64,000 nt of DNA from Pseudarthrobacter defluvii (GCF_030816725.1 NZ_JAUSYG010000001.1:3410001-3474000); one strand, 5' to 3'; numbered from the stretch's first letter, positions 53,228 through 61,891 are shown. A program made the numbers and translations. The notes: a model not told the origin generated them from the letters alone.

Positions 53228-54058
53228 TCAAGCCACCGAGCCTGACTCAAGGGCCGCACGCAACTCGCGGACTGCCGTTGTTCCCCCTGCCACGAACCAC
53301 TCCAGCCCGTTGACGCGGACAGTGTCCACGGCGCCGCCGGCCGCGAGGACGATCGCCTTGCCCGGCAGCCAGTCCCATTCCGGGCAGCTGTGCTGGAACC
53401 AGCACCCCAGCTGCCCGTCCGCCACGCGGCCCAGGTCGCAGGAACCGGATCCAAGCATGCGGAGGGACGCGGCGGAGGTGGCCGCAGCGTGCCACGGCAT
53501 GGCGCACATGGGATCCATCAGCCAGGTGGGGTGGATGTAGGTGGCTGCACCGATTTCGGCCACGCTCGTCGTCTTGCGTTTGCCGTCATCATCGGAAAAG
53601 GAGGTCAGCGCTTCGCCGTTCAGGGTGGCAGGCCGGTCGTGGCCGCCGAGCCACAGCTTGTCCTCCTCCGGTTGGAAGACGGCGCCCAACAGCACATCGC
53701 GGCGGTCCTTGAGCGCGATGGCTGAACACCAGTAGGTGGAGCCGTGCAGGAAGTTGTACGTGCCGTCCACGGGGTCGATCACCCAGGTACGGCCGCTGGT
53801 CCCCTGGACAGAGGCGCCTTCCTCGCCCAGGATGCCATCTTCGGGCCGGCAGCGCCGCAACTGCTCCAGCACGTAGGCCTCGGCGGCGTGGTCCGCCGCT
53901 GTCACCACGTCCGACACGGAGGTTTTTTGTTCCGCCTCGAGTCCGGCCATGCGCATGAGGAGCGCCAGCTGTCCGGCTTCGCGGACCAGCGCCGCCGCCA
54001 GTTCGTAGTCATCCAGGGAGGGGTCAAGAACAGCTGCGCTGTGTCGGCCGGTGGTCAT
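53228..54058 (-). CDS. Inositol-monophosphatase-family phosphatase
   Basis: The 276-residue enzyme has the family metal motifs: a Glu-bearing GILGEEGA, DPVDGTYNFLHG (Asp-Pro-x-Asp-Gly) and EWDWLPGKAIVLAAGG (Trp-Asp). These enzymes remove phosphate from inositol-phosphate, histidinol-phosphate or 3'-phosphoadenosine-5'-phosphate. Sequence alone does not separate these. Its location next to pcrA rather than in the inositol region gives no support for a role with the iol genes. ATG start at 54058. A short GCCTGTG/CACAGGC hairpin lies after its stop, at 53156-53172. Confidence 0.9.
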   Translation of the reverse strand: MTTGRHSAAVLDPSLDDYELAAALVREAGQLALLMRMAGLEAEQKTSVSDVVTAADHAAEAYVLEQLRRCRPEDGILGEEGASVQGTSGRTWVIDPVDGTYNFLHGSTYWCSAIALKDRRDVLLGAVFQPEEDKLWLGGHDRPATLNGEALTSFSDDDGKRKTTSVAEIGAATYIHPTWLMDPMCAMPWHAAATSAASLRMLGSGSCDLGRVADGQLGCWFQHSCPEWDWLPGKAIVLAAGGAVDTVRVNGLEWFVAGGTTAVRELRAALESGSVA

Positions 54059-54090
54059 GGGTTCAGTCTATGGGGCGGGATAATGGAGCC

Positions 54091-54717
54091 ATGGCCAAAA
54101 CCCCTGCCCAGCGGATCAAGAAGCACGGCGCCAACGCGTCCGTGCCGCAGCATCACCTGCCACCGGTGGTCAACCCCACCACGGCGCGCACACCGGAGAA
54201 AGCGCAGGGCAACAGCAACCTCATTGTCATCGCCGGGGTGGTGGCCAGCCTGTTCCTCTTCTGGTACCTGCACCTGCTGACCCTGACCCAAATGACGCAG
54301 CTGTCCCAGGACATGGCCATGCCGGATTCGCTGGTGGGCGGCTTCGATGCCGGCTACGTTGGCCGACTGCAGGGAGTCATGAACGGCGACGCCCTGGGCC
54401 AGCTGAGCTACGTCCACAAGACTGCCGGGACGCTCTTCCCCCTGATCTTCGGCTTCACCTGGCTGCTGCTCATTGGCACCAATGTGGCCCGGAAGGCGCT
54501 GCGCTGGGCGCTGTGGGCCCTGCCCATGCTGTTCGTGGTGGTCCGGCTGTGGGGCAACGTTGCCATCGACGCCATGATGGGCACACCAGGTCCCGACGCC
54601 GGCCAGGTCGCCTTGGCCTCGGGCCTCACCATCGCGGGCTGGGTGCTTTTGGTGTTGAGCCTCCTGGCAGGCGCCGCAGCTGTATTCCTCAACAGCCGCA
54701 CCCGGAAAGAGCACTAA
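54091..54717 (+). CDS. Hypothetical membrane protein, four helices
   Basis: The 208-residue protein has a basic N-terminal tail (KTPAQRIKKHGANASVPQHHLPP) and hydrophobic helices at about residues 45-65, 105-125, 135-155 and 170-195. The loop between helices 1 and 2 is about 40 residues and probably outside. No family is recognised. ATG at 54091 follows GGAG; an earlier in-frame ATG at 54070 lacks a site. It is divergent from the phosphatase gene and overlaps the DUF998 gene tail to tail by four bases. Confidence 0.78.
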   Translation: MAKTPAQRIKKHGANASVPQHHLPPVVNPTTARTPEKAQGNSNLIVIAGVVASLFLFWYLHLLTLTQMTQLSQDMAMPDSLVGGFDAGYVGRLQGVMNGDALGQLSYVHKTAGTLFPLIFGFTWLLLIGTNVARKALRWALWALPMLFVVVRLWGNVAIDAMMGTPGPDAGQVALASGLTIAGWVLLVLSLLAGAAAVFLNSRTRKEH

Positions 54718-55481
54718 CCAACGGTCGTGACGGCCGCCGCCGCCCGCCGTTCCTTCCGGTGCCGGTGCACCCGCTGCGCAATGACCAATCCCGCCGCCGC
54801 CATCCCCACCGTGACGGGGTAACCCATCAACCGCTCCAGCGTCCCCGGCTCGGGCACGCTCATCCGGGTGAGCCCGCCGGTAGCTGTGGCCGCCAGCGAC
54901 ACGCTTCCGCACACCAGGAGGAACCACGCCAGCCCGGTCTTCCGCAGCCAGAGCAGGCCGAGCACCAGCAGTGCCGCACCCCCGGTGACGAAGTACAGGA
55001 CGGCGCCTGAATAGTGCCATGGCGAGCCGACGTCCTCCGGGACCAGGCCCACAACCACCGTCCCGGCCCCGGCGGCGCCGGTGAGCAGCCGGACCGCGGT
55101 TGCCGCGACCCACGGCTGCCTGCGGCCCCAGTCCACCCGTGTGCCCGGACGGGCGGCAACACGCAGCAGCCCCGAGGTCAGCAGCACCGCACCCAGCAGG
55201 AGCCCCAGGCCCTGGACCACGAACGAGGCATTCATCAGCCAGTTCAACGGTGAGCAGATATCCCGTCCGTCGAACACTCCGCAGCTCAGGGCACCCAGGT
55301 CACTGATGTAACCGGTCCGCAGGTCGTAGGGACGGGGTCCGGCCCACGCCATTGCCACGGCTGCCTCAGCTGCGAAGTACTGCAGCACGCTCAGCACCGC
55401 CCAGGCGCCGATGTACTGCCGGGTGGACGCAACGTTCGGGATGAAAGCGACGGCGGGAGCGGCAGTGGGGGCTGGACTCAT
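54714..55481 (-). CDS. DUF998-family membrane protein
   Basis: The 255-residue protein has about six helices. The N-terminal third contains YFAAEAAVAMAWAGPRPYDLRTGYISDLGA, matching the DUF998 pattern (membrane proteins with YSxxxxxISDLG-like motif after helix 1), and Cys residues in the first outer loop (LSCGVFDGRDICSPLNWLMNASF). No function is established for the family. It converges with the four-helix protein gene and is divergent from the tRNA. Confidence 0.85.
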   Translation of the reverse strand: MSPAPTAAPAVAFIPNVASTRQYIGAWAVLSVLQYFAAEAAVAMAWAGPRPYDLRTGYISDLGALSCGVFDGRDICSPLNWLMNASFVVQGLGLLLGAVLLTSGLLRVAARPGTRVDWGRRQPWVAATAVRLLTGAAGAGTVVVGLVPEDVGSPWHYSGAVLYFVTGGAALLVLGLLWLRKTGLAWFLLVCGSVSLAATATGGLTRMSVPEPGTLERLMGYPVTVGMAAAGLVIAQRVHRHRKERRAAAAVTTVG

Positions 55482-55566
55482 GCCTTGAGCGTAGTACGGG
55501 CCGGCACCTTGTATGCTTGTAACCGTGTCCGGACGGACCGGCCCCGCCGAACCTCCCGGACGCGAC

Positions 55567-55639
55567 GCCCTCGTAGCTCAGTGGATAGAGCACGGCTCTC
55601 CTAAAGCCGGTGTCGTTGGTTCGATTCCAATCGAGGGCA
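55567..55639 (+). tRNA. tRNA-Arg (anticodon CCU)
   Basis: A 73-base cloverleaf: acceptor GCCCTCG/CGAGGGC, D-arm GCTC-GAGC, anticodon arm CGGCT/AGCCG with loop CTCCTAA (anticodon CCT at 55600-55602), T-arm GTTGG/CCAAT, discriminator A. CCA is not encoded. It reads the AGG codon. The next coding sequence begins one base after the discriminator base. Confidence 0.97.
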
Positions 55640-55640
55640 C

Positions 55641-56138
55641 TTGAACTCCAGCTCCCCGGAGCCCAGCCTCCGCGATTACCTCCTCGGCAGCCCCGCCGGC
55701 AACGCAGCCGGCCAGCCGGCACCGCCCCGGCAGTCAGGCCGCTGGCGGGTGGAGCGGGACCTGCTGGACAGGTCGGATGGCACCCAGGGAACCTTTTCCG
55801 GCGTCGTCATTTTCACTTCAGTGGACGACGGCGGCCTGGCCCTGCGCGAGGAAGGCACCATGCGCTGGCCTGCTTTTACCGGCCCCGCCTCGCGCGAGTA
55901 CGTCCTGAAGCCTGCGGGGCGGCCCGACGCGCTGGACGTGTTCTTCCCCGACGGCCGGCCGTTCCACCGCATGGGCTTTACCCCGGACGCCAGCCTGGAC
56001 ACCCACTGGTGCGACCCCGACACCTACCGCGTCTCCTACTCCCGCCAGGGCCCGGAGGCCTTCAGTTACAGCTGGGACGTCACCGGCCCGCGCAAGGACC
56101 TGCTGCTGGTCTCACACCTGGAAAGGATCCCCGAGTGA
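55641..56138 (+). CDS. DUF6314-family protein
   Basis: The 165-residue protein matches the DUF6314 pattern: LRDYLLG at the start, GRWRVERDLLDRSDGTQGTFSGVVIF, then EEGTMRW and a C-terminal YRVSYSRQGPEAFSYSWDVTGPRKDLLLVSHL. This is a small beta-barrel-like family of unknown function. The only start that keeps the conserved N-terminus is TTG at 55641, two bases past the tRNA-Arg 3' end, so no room for a ribosome-binding site exists outside the tRNA. Translation may begin from a leaderless mRNA made by tRNA 3' processing. The stop overlaps the Nudix start (GTGA). Confidence 0.82.
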   Translation: MNSSSPEPSLRDYLLGSPAGNAAGQPAPPRQSGRWRVERDLLDRSDGTQGTFSGVVIFTSVDDGGLALREEGTMRWPAFTGPASREYVLKPAGRPDALDVFFPDGRPFHRMGFTPDASLDTHWCDPDTYRVSYSRQGPEAFSYSWDVTGPRKDLLLVSHLERIPE

Positions 56139-56551
56139 AGGACCGGATCGTGGTGTCCGCCGTCTGTGTCTTCGACGACGCCGGACGGCTCCTGACCGTG
56201 CGGAAACGCGGAACCGGGATGTTCATGCACCCGGGAGGGAAGCCCGAGCCGGGCGAAACCGCCGTCCAGGCGGCCGCCCGCGAGCTTGCCGAAGAAGTGG
56301 GAATCGTTGTGCGCCCGCAGGAGCTTGAACTCATGGGCATCTGGATCGCCGACGCCGCGAACGAGGCCGCCACCGACATCGAAGCCACCGTGTTCCTCGC
56401 CCCGGGCACCTGGCAGGCCACGCCCGCGGCGGAAATCGCCGAGGTCCGCTGGCTGGATATCAGCGGGCCGGCGGGCGCGCCCCTCCCCCAGAACCTTGCC
56501 CCGCTGCTGACGGACCACATCCTTCCGCTCCTGGCGGCACGGGCAGTCTGA
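56135..56551 (+). CDS. Nudix hydrolase
   Basis: The 138-residue protein has the Nudix box as G-KPEPG-E-TAVQAAA-REL-AEE-VGI (about residues 35-57), with the metal-binding Glu residues intact. Nudix enzymes hydrolyse nucleoside diphosphates linked to another group, such as oxidised nucleotides or sugars. Specificity is unknown. GTG at 56135 overlaps the DUF6314 stop, so the pair is co-translated and may act together. AAAGGA lies before it. Confidence 0.93.
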   Translation: MKDRIVVSAVCVFDDAGRLLTVRKRGTGMFMHPGGKPEPGETAVQAAARELAEEVGIVVRPQELELMGIWIADAANEAATDIEATVFLAPGTWQATPAAEIAEVRWLDISGPAGAPLPQNLAPLLTDHILPLLAARAV

Positions 56552-56576
56552 GAAACAGCGCCGGACCCCGGAAGCC

Positions 56577-58490
56577 CTAGAACTCGGGGACAGCCTCGTG
56601 GGCCACTGCGGTGGCTTCGGCAAACTGCGTCCGGTACAGCTCGGCGTAGCGGCCGTCCGCCGCCAGCAGTTCGGTGTGGGTTCCGCGTTCCACGATTTGG
56701 CCGCCTTCCACCACCAGGATGGCGTCGGCCGCACGGACGGTGGAGAGCCGGTGCGCAATCACGACGGCGGTACGTCCCTCGAGTGCGGCACCCAGGGCTG
56801 CCTGCACGGCGGCTTCGTTCGTGGAGTCGAGCGCGGCAGTGGCCTCATCGAGGATGACAACCCGGGGCTGGGCGATCAGGAGCCGGGCGATGGTCAGCCG
56901 CTGGCGTTCGCCGCCGGAAAGCCGGTAGCCGCGCTCCCCCACCACCGTGTCCAGTCCATCCGGCAAGGACCTGATCATGGTCTCCAGGCGTGCCTGCCGC
57001 AGGACGTCCCACATGTCATGATCCGTGGCGTCGGGCCGGGCGAGCCGGAGGTTGGAAGCGATGGTTTCGTGGAACAGGTGGCCGTCCTGGGTCACCATTC
57101 CCAGGGTGTCCCGCAGGGAATCGAAGGTGGCGTCCCGGACGTCCAAGCCTGTACCCGGACTCGTGCCTCCGAGCCGCACGGCACCGGAGTCGACGTCGTA
57201 CAGCCGCGAGAGCAGCTGGGCGATGGTTGACTTGCCGGCCCCGGAAGAGCCCACCAGGGCCACCGTCTGTCCCGGCTCCACCCGGAAGCTGACGCCGTGC
57301 AGCACTTCCTCGCCGCCACGGGTGTCCAGGGTGGAGACCTCCTCCAGCGAGGCCAGGGAGACCTTGTCCGCCGAGGGGTAGGCAAAGCGGACATTGTCGA
57401 ACTCCACGGACACCGGACCTGCCGGGACCGCCACTGCATCCGGTTTTTGCTGGATGAGCGGCTTGAGGTCCAGGATTTCAAACACCCGTTCAAAGCTGAC
57501 CAGCGCGCTCATGACTTCCACCCGGGCGTTGGACAGCGCCGTGAGTGGGGCGTAAAGGCGGGTCAGGAGCAGCGCCAGGACCACCACATCGCCGGGTGCC
57601 AGCTGGCCGACCAGGGCAAGCCAGCCGCCCAGGCCGTAGACCAGCGCCAGTGCGAGCGCGGAGACCAGGGTCAGTGCCGTGACGAACGTGAACTGAAGCA
57701 TGGCCATGCGGACGCCGATGTCGCGGACCCGGCCCGCGCGGGCAGCGAACTCGCGGGATTCCTCATCCGGGCGGCCGAACAGCTTCACCAGAGTGGCGCC
57801 GGGCGCGGAGAACCGCTCGGTCATCTGGGTGCCCATGGCGGCGTTGTGTGCGGCAGCTTCGCGGCGCAGGTCTGCCAACTTGGAGCCCATGCGCCGGGCC
57901 GGGATCAGGAAGATCGGCAGAAGGACCATGGCGAGCACGGTGACCAGCCAGGACTTGTTGAGCATCACGATTAGGGTCAGGGCCAGCGCCACGGAGTTGC
58001 TCACCACGCCGGAGAGCGTGCCGGAGAAGGCGGACTGCGCTCCAATGACGTCGTTGTTGAGTCGGCTGACCAAGGCTCCCGTCCGGGTGCGGGTGAAGAA
58101 GGCAATGGGCATGCGCTGCACGTGGTCGAACACCCGGGTGCGCAGGTCCACGATGACGCCTTCGCCGATGGTCGAGGACAGCCAGCGGGTCAGCAGCCCC
58201 ACTCCCGCTTCGCCCACGGCCACGATGGCGATCAGCACGGCCAGCCAGATCACCGTGCTGGCGGCAGCCTTGTCGATGATGGCGTCAACCACCTGCCCGG
58301 CGAGCACCGGGGTGGCGACGGCCAGGAAGGCCGCTGCGATGGAGGAGAGCACAAAGGCGATGAGCTTGCCCTTGTGGGGAGCAGCGAAGGCCAGCACCCG
58401 CTTCAGGGTTTCCTTGGAGAACGGCTTGGAGCCGCTCTTGGCGGTGCTGATGTTGTAGAGCGAGCTCCACGCAACGCGGTCCATGCTCAT
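56577..58490 (-). CDS. ABC exporter half-transporter (multidrug/lipid type)
   Basis: The 637-residue protein has six membrane helices (about residues 35-330) and a full ATPase domain: Walker A GSSGAGKST near 414, signature LSGGE near 524, Walker B VVILDEATAALD with catalytic Glu near 547, and HRLST near 580. A homodimeric exporter of the MsbA/LmrA/BmrA type is likely. Its ATG at 58490 is three bases past the stop of an ABC-F gene, with AGGAG before it. Pairing with an antibiotic-resistance-type ABC-F gene suggests joint response to an antibiotic or lipid stress, by inference. Confidence 0.92.
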   Translation of the reverse strand: MSMDRVAWSSLYNISTAKSGSKPFSKETLKRVLAFAAPHKGKLIAFVLSSIAAAFLAVATPVLAGQVVDAIIDKAAASTVIWLAVLIAIVAVGEAGVGLLTRWLSSTIGEGVIVDLRTRVFDHVQRMPIAFFTRTRTGALVSRLNNDVIGAQSAFSGTLSGVVSNSVALALTLIVMLNKSWLVTVLAMVLLPIFLIPARRMGSKLADLRREAAAHNAAMGTQMTERFSAPGATLVKLFGRPDEESREFAARAGRVRDIGVRMAMLQFTFVTALTLVSALALALVYGLGGWLALVGQLAPGDVVVLALLLTRLYAPLTALSNARVEVMSALVSFERVFEILDLKPLIQQKPDAVAVPAGPVSVEFDNVRFAYPSADKVSLASLEEVSTLDTRGGEEVLHGVSFRVEPGQTVALVGSSGAGKSTIAQLLSRLYDVDSGAVRLGGTSPGTGLDVRDATFDSLRDTLGMVTQDGHLFHETIASNLRLARPDATDHDMWDVLRQARLETMIRSLPDGLDTVVGERGYRLSGGERQRLTIARLLIAQPRVVILDEATAALDSTNEAAVQAALGAALEGRTAVVIAHRLSTVRAADAILVVEGGQIVERGTHTELLAADGRYAELYRTQFAEATAVAHEAVPEF

Positions 58491-58492
58491 GG

Positions 58493-60154
58493 TTATTTCT
58501 CCTGGCTTGCAGTGTGGTGGAGCTCCTGGACCGTGCCGTTTTCCAGGTGCCACCGGTAGTCGAGTCGGACATTTTCGAGCAGCCGGCGGTCGTGGGTGAC
58601 CAGCAGCAGCGCTCCGTCGTAGCTTTCCAGGGCCTCTTCGAGCTGCTCAATGGCCGGCAGGTCGAGGTGGTTGGTGGGTTCGTCCAGCACCAGCAGGTTC
58701 ACGCCGCGCGCCTGGAGCAGCGCCAGGGCTGCCCGCGTCCGCTCCCCCGGCGACAGCGAATCCACGGTCCGCGACGTGTGGTCCGCCTTGAGGCCGAACT
58801 TCGCCAAAAGGGTGCGGACGTCCGCGCTGTTCCAGTCGGCCAGCACGGCCTCGACGGCGTCGCCCAGTGGCTGGGCACCGTCCAGCAGTCCCCGAGCCTG
58901 GTCTATTTCGCCGACGGCGACGGTGGCACCCATGGAGGCGTCGCCGTCGTCCGGTGCCTGGGTTCCCAGCAGCAGGCGCAGGAGGGTGGACTTGCCAGCG
59001 CCGTTTGGCCCGGTGATGCCCACCCGCTCCCCGCCGTTGAGCTGGAGGTTCACCGGCCCCAGCGTGAACTCCCCCTGGCGTGCCACTGCGTTGCGGAGGG
59101 TGGCGACGACGGCGCTGGAGCGCGGGGCCTGGCCGATGCTGAACTGCAGCTGCCATTCCTTCCGGGGCTCCTCCACCGCGTCCAGGCGGGCGATGCGGGA
59201 TTCCATCTGCCGTACCTTTTGCGCCTGCTTTTCGGAAGACTCGGTGCTGGCCGCACGCCGGATCTTGTCGTTGTCCGGGCTTTTCTTCATCGCGTTCCGG
59301 ACACCCTGCGAGCTCCACTCACGCTGCGTCCGTGCACGGGACACCAGGTCCGCCTTGGTCGCGGCAAACTCGTCGTATTTCTCGCGTGCGTGCCGCCGCG
59401 CCACCGCGCGTTCTTCGAGGAAGGCGTCATAGCCGCCGTCGTAAACGGCCACACTGTTCTGCGCCAGGTCCAGCTCCACCACCCGGGTGACGCAGCGGGC
59501 CAGGAACTCCCGGTCATGGCTGACCAGCACCACGCCCCCGCGCAGCCCCGTCACGAAGTTTTCGAGGGTGGCCAGGCCCGCCAGGTCAAGGTCATTGGTG
59601 GGCTCGTCGAGCAGCACCACGTCGAAGCGGCTCAGCAGGAGGGCGGCCAAGGCCACCCGGGCTGCCTGCCCGCCGGAAAGCCCCGTCATCAGCGCGTCGG
59701 GGCCCGCGTCCAGGCCCAGGTCTGCAAGCACGGCGGGGATTCGGTCATCCAGGTCCGCGGCGCCGGAGGCCATCCAGCGGTCGAAGGCACGGGAGTAGGC
59801 GTCATCCGCTCCCGGAGCCCCCGAGCCCAAAGCCTCGGCGGTGGATTCCATCTCACCCGTTGCCTCGGCGCAGCCGGTCCGGCGCGCAATGTAGGCGGCC
59901 ACCGTTTCGCCGGCGATCCGCTCATGTTCCTGCGGCAGCCAACCAACAAAGGCATCGGAGGGAGCAAGGCTTACCGAGCCCTGCTGTGGCTGGTCGACTC
60001 CGGCGAGGAGGCGCAGCAGCGTGGATTTTCCAGCACCGTTCGCGCCCACAACGCCCACCACGTCACCGGGGGCCACCGTCAGCGAAAGGCTGGAAAAAAG
60101 CGTGCGGTGGCCATGGCCACCCGAAACGTCCTTGGCAACAAGGGTTGCAGTCAT
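58493..60154 (-). CDS. ABC-F family ribosome-associated ATPase
   Basis: The 553-residue protein has two ABC domains and no membrane segment. Walker A sites are GANGAGKST near 38 and GPNGAGKST in the second half; signatures LSGGQ near 159 and LSPGE; Walker B LLDEPTNDLD near 181 and LVLDEPTNHLD. The interdomain linker (about residues 235-310) is long and charged, the part that reaches the ribosome in ABC-F factors. Members protect ribosomes from antibiotics or act as translation factors. Homology to a specific resistance class cannot be told. The start at 60154 has AAAGGACG upstream. A 140-base leader with a strong hairpin precedes it. Confidence 0.93.
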   Translation of the reverse strand: MTATLVAKDVSGGHGHRTLFSSLSLTVAPGDVVGVVGANGAGKSTLLRLLAGVDQPQQGSVSLAPSDAFVGWLPQEHERIAGETVAAYIARRTGCAEATGEMESTAEALGSGAPGADDAYSRAFDRWMASGAADLDDRIPAVLADLGLDAGPDALMTGLSGGQAARVALAALLLSRFDVVLLDEPTNDLDLAGLATLENFVTGLRGGVVLVSHDREFLARCVTRVVELDLAQNSVAVYDGGYDAFLEERAVARRHAREKYDEFAATKADLVSRARTQREWSSQGVRNAMKKSPDNDKIRRAASTESSEKQAQKVRQMESRIARLDAVEEPRKEWQLQFSIGQAPRSSAVVATLRNAVARQGEFTLGPVNLQLNGGERVGITGPNGAGKSTLLRLLLGTQAPDDGDASMGATVAVGEIDQARGLLDGAQPLGDAVEAVLADWNSADVRTLLAKFGLKADHTSRTVDSLSPGERTRAALALLQARGVNLLVLDEPTNHLDLPAIEQLEEALESYDGALLLVTHDRRLLENVRLDYRWHLENGTVQELHHTASQEK

Positions 60155-60250
60155 CGATACGTCCTTTCGACGCTTCCCGGACAGCCGTAGACGGCCGGCA
60201 AAGGCGGCGAAAACAGGGCCGCGGCGCCGCTGGGGCTGCAGGACATAGAA

Positions 60251-60295
60251 GAGCCCGCTGGTCCGGACTTGGGGGGTGTACGGACCAGCGGGCTC
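60251..60295 (-). promoter_or_regulatory. Leader hairpin of the ABC-F gene (possible attenuator)
   Basis: GAGCCCGCTGGTCCG (60251-60265) pairs perfectly with 60281-60295 around a 15-base loop. It lies between the promoter and the start codon on the minus strand and is followed by TTCTAT. ABC-F resistance genes are often controlled by such attenuators. Confidence 0.6.
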
Positions 60296-60303
60296 GACGA
60301 TCA

Positions 60304-60331
60304 ACTATAGACGAAGATGCAGCCTGGACAA
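60304..60331 (-). promoter_or_regulatory. ABC-F promoter
   Basis: On the minus strand TTGTCC (60331-60326) and TATAGT (60309-60304) are 16 bases apart, directly before the leader hairpin. Confidence 0.6.
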
Positions 60332-60386
60332 AATCGGCTGTACAGCACCGGCGCGGTACGCATGATCCCTGCCCTCGGCGGCACGG

Positions 60387-60392
60387 TAAAAT
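60387..60392 (+). promoter_or_regulatory. -10 box of the HTH gene
   Basis: TAAAAT lies 33 bases before the start at 60426. No convincing -35 box is visible. Confidence 0.4.
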
Positions 60393-60425
60393 CGTTCAGA
60401 CCACCCATTCTGCAGAGAGTCCTCC

Positions 60426-61157
60426 ATGACCCTTTCCGCCAAGGCGTTCCAGCGCTGGCTGCAAGGCATCGCACCCGATGCCAGCACCGCAGACGTCTGC
60501 CGGGTCTCGGGGATCAAGCGGACCACACTTGCCCAGCAATTGGTCCGGGGCAAGGTTTCCGTGAGCACTGTGGTCAGCATCAGCCGCGCCTACAACATCA
60601 ATCCTGTTGCCGCGCTGGCTGGTTTCGATGCATACAGCGTCCTGTCCGGCCCACCGCGCCCGCCCACCCGCAGCGAGCTGGTCAGCCAGATATCCACCGC
60701 GGACCTCCTGCGTGCGCTTTTGGCGCGGCCGGCCATGGACGCGGCCAGGGGAGCATCCGCTCCCGCCTTGAGCCCCGCCCCGCACGCCACCTCGGTGAAG
60801 AACTGGGTGGATGCAATAGACGACGGCGAGGTCCGGCACCGCGTTTCGGCCTCCACCGGAGTGGCTCCGCAAAACTATTCCGCCCAGTTGACGGCAAACC
60901 GCCTGTCCCCCGAGCTCGCCGTGGCGACGGCGCTGGCGGCCGGGGTTGGACCGGCCGGCGGGCTGGTCGCCACCGGGGTCATCACCGAGGAGGAGGCGGG
61001 CTGGCCACCCGGCGGCCGGCAGGCAGCCCTGGACAGCCTCACCGACGGGGAGCTCACCGCGCTGGCCGGGGAGCGGCTTCAGGCATTGGGGAAAGTGCTG
61101 CGCCGGCAGGAGCAGGACCAAGCGCAGGCAGAAAAGATTTGGGAGAACCTGGGATGA
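60426..61157 (+). CDS. Helix-turn-helix hypothetical protein
   Basis: The 243-residue protein has an XRE-like N-terminal domain (RWLQGIAPDASTADVCRVSGIKRTTLAQQLVRGKVSVSTVVSISRAYNINPVAALAGF, about residues 10-67). A Pro-rich linker follows, then a helical region with ALAAGVGPAGGLVATGVITEEEAGW and a Glu/Gln-rich tail. The second half is unlike known sensor domains. The gene overlaps the next by ATGA and they likely act as a unit: a cytoplasmic DNA-binding protein with a membrane partner. I do not recognise a function. Confidence 0.82.
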   Translation: MTLSAKAFQRWLQGIAPDASTADVCRVSGIKRTTLAQQLVRGKVSVSTVVSISRAYNINPVAALAGFDAYSVLSGPPRPPTRSELVSQISTADLLRALLARPAMDAARGASAPALSPAPHATSVKNWVDAIDDGEVRHRVSASTGVAPQNYSAQLTANRLSPELAVATALAAGVGPAGGLVATGVITEEEAGWPPGGRQAALDSLTDGELTALAGERLQALGKVLRRQEQDQAQAEKIWENLG

Positions 61158-61891
61158 TCGAAGTGCTTCAGTGGACCACGCTGGCGATTTGCGCCTTTGT
61201 TGCGGCGGCCCGCATTCCCAGCACCCTTCGTGGCGAAAACCGCTCACTGTTCGGCATCTTTGCTTCGATGACGCTGGCCATCCTGCTGAGCATCCAGGGA
61301 CCCTACCTCGTGATAGACCGGGCGCTGGGCGGGATCAACCTGGCCAACCTGCTGCTGCGGTTTGTGATCTTCGGCGTCATCTTCTTCATGGGGATCCGGA
61401 TTTCCAGGGGCTTCAGCGCCGACAGCGCCCACCGGCATATCACCGGAAGGACCGGAATGCTGGTCCTTTTGTTTGTGTCTGCGGTCATGGTGGCTTTGTT
61501 CTTCTCCATGGACACCGCCGGTTCCTCGGCGGGACTCAGCGCCGTCTCCGCGAAGGACGCGCGTCATTTCGCACTCGTTGAGTACTATGGTGCGGCTGGC
61601 CGGGCCTATCCCGCCTACGTTGCCTTGGCACTGGTTCCGGCCATGGTGCGCGCGGCCAGGGACCGGCTCCCGGTCCTGGTGCGCACCGGCGCCGGTTTAC
61701 TGGCGTTGGGTGGAGTGGCGGTGGCCCTCACGCTGCTCTTCCCGGTGATCCCACCCTCGCTTGGCCAAATTGAATTCATCATCAATTACACGGCGATCCT
61801 CTGTTTCGTTATTGGGCTGGCCCTGATCTGGCTGGCCCGGGTGGTCAGCGGGCGCCGGAGAGCCCCCCAAAAGACATCTACCGAAACGTAA
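61154..61891 (+). CDS. Hypothetical seven-helix membrane protein
   Basis: The 245-residue protein has about seven predicted membrane helices (near residues 3-20, 32-52, 60-85, 100-120, 145-165, 175-195 and 205-230), with a short basic C-terminus. The layout resembles MAB_1171c/DUF6545-like membrane proteins that occur next to XRE regulators in actinobacteria, but the match is by impression only. ATG at 61154 overlaps the HTH gene stop. A partner role, such as membrane signal input for the HTH protein, is an inference from the overlap. Confidence 0.8.
   Translation: MIEVLQWTTLAICAFVAAARIPSTLRGENRSLFGIFASMTLAILLSIQGPYLVIDRALGGINLANLLLRFVIFGVIFFMGIRISRGFSADSAHRHITGRTGMLVLLFVSAVMVALFFSMDTAGSSAGLSAVSAKDARHFALVEYYGAAGRAYPAYVALALVPAMVRAARDRLPVLVRTGAGLLALGGVAVALTLLFPVIPPSLGQIEFIINYTAILCFVIGLALIWLARVVSGRRRAPQKTSTET

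Noticed and set aside
53228..54058. Inositol monophosphatase as part of the inositol pathway
   Set aside because: It is 20 kb from the iol operon, next to pcrA, and the family has several other substrates, so a link to inositol catabolism is not supported.
58514..60190. 558-codon plus-strand frame
   Set aside because: Antisense to the ABC-F gene and lacking any recognisable motif.
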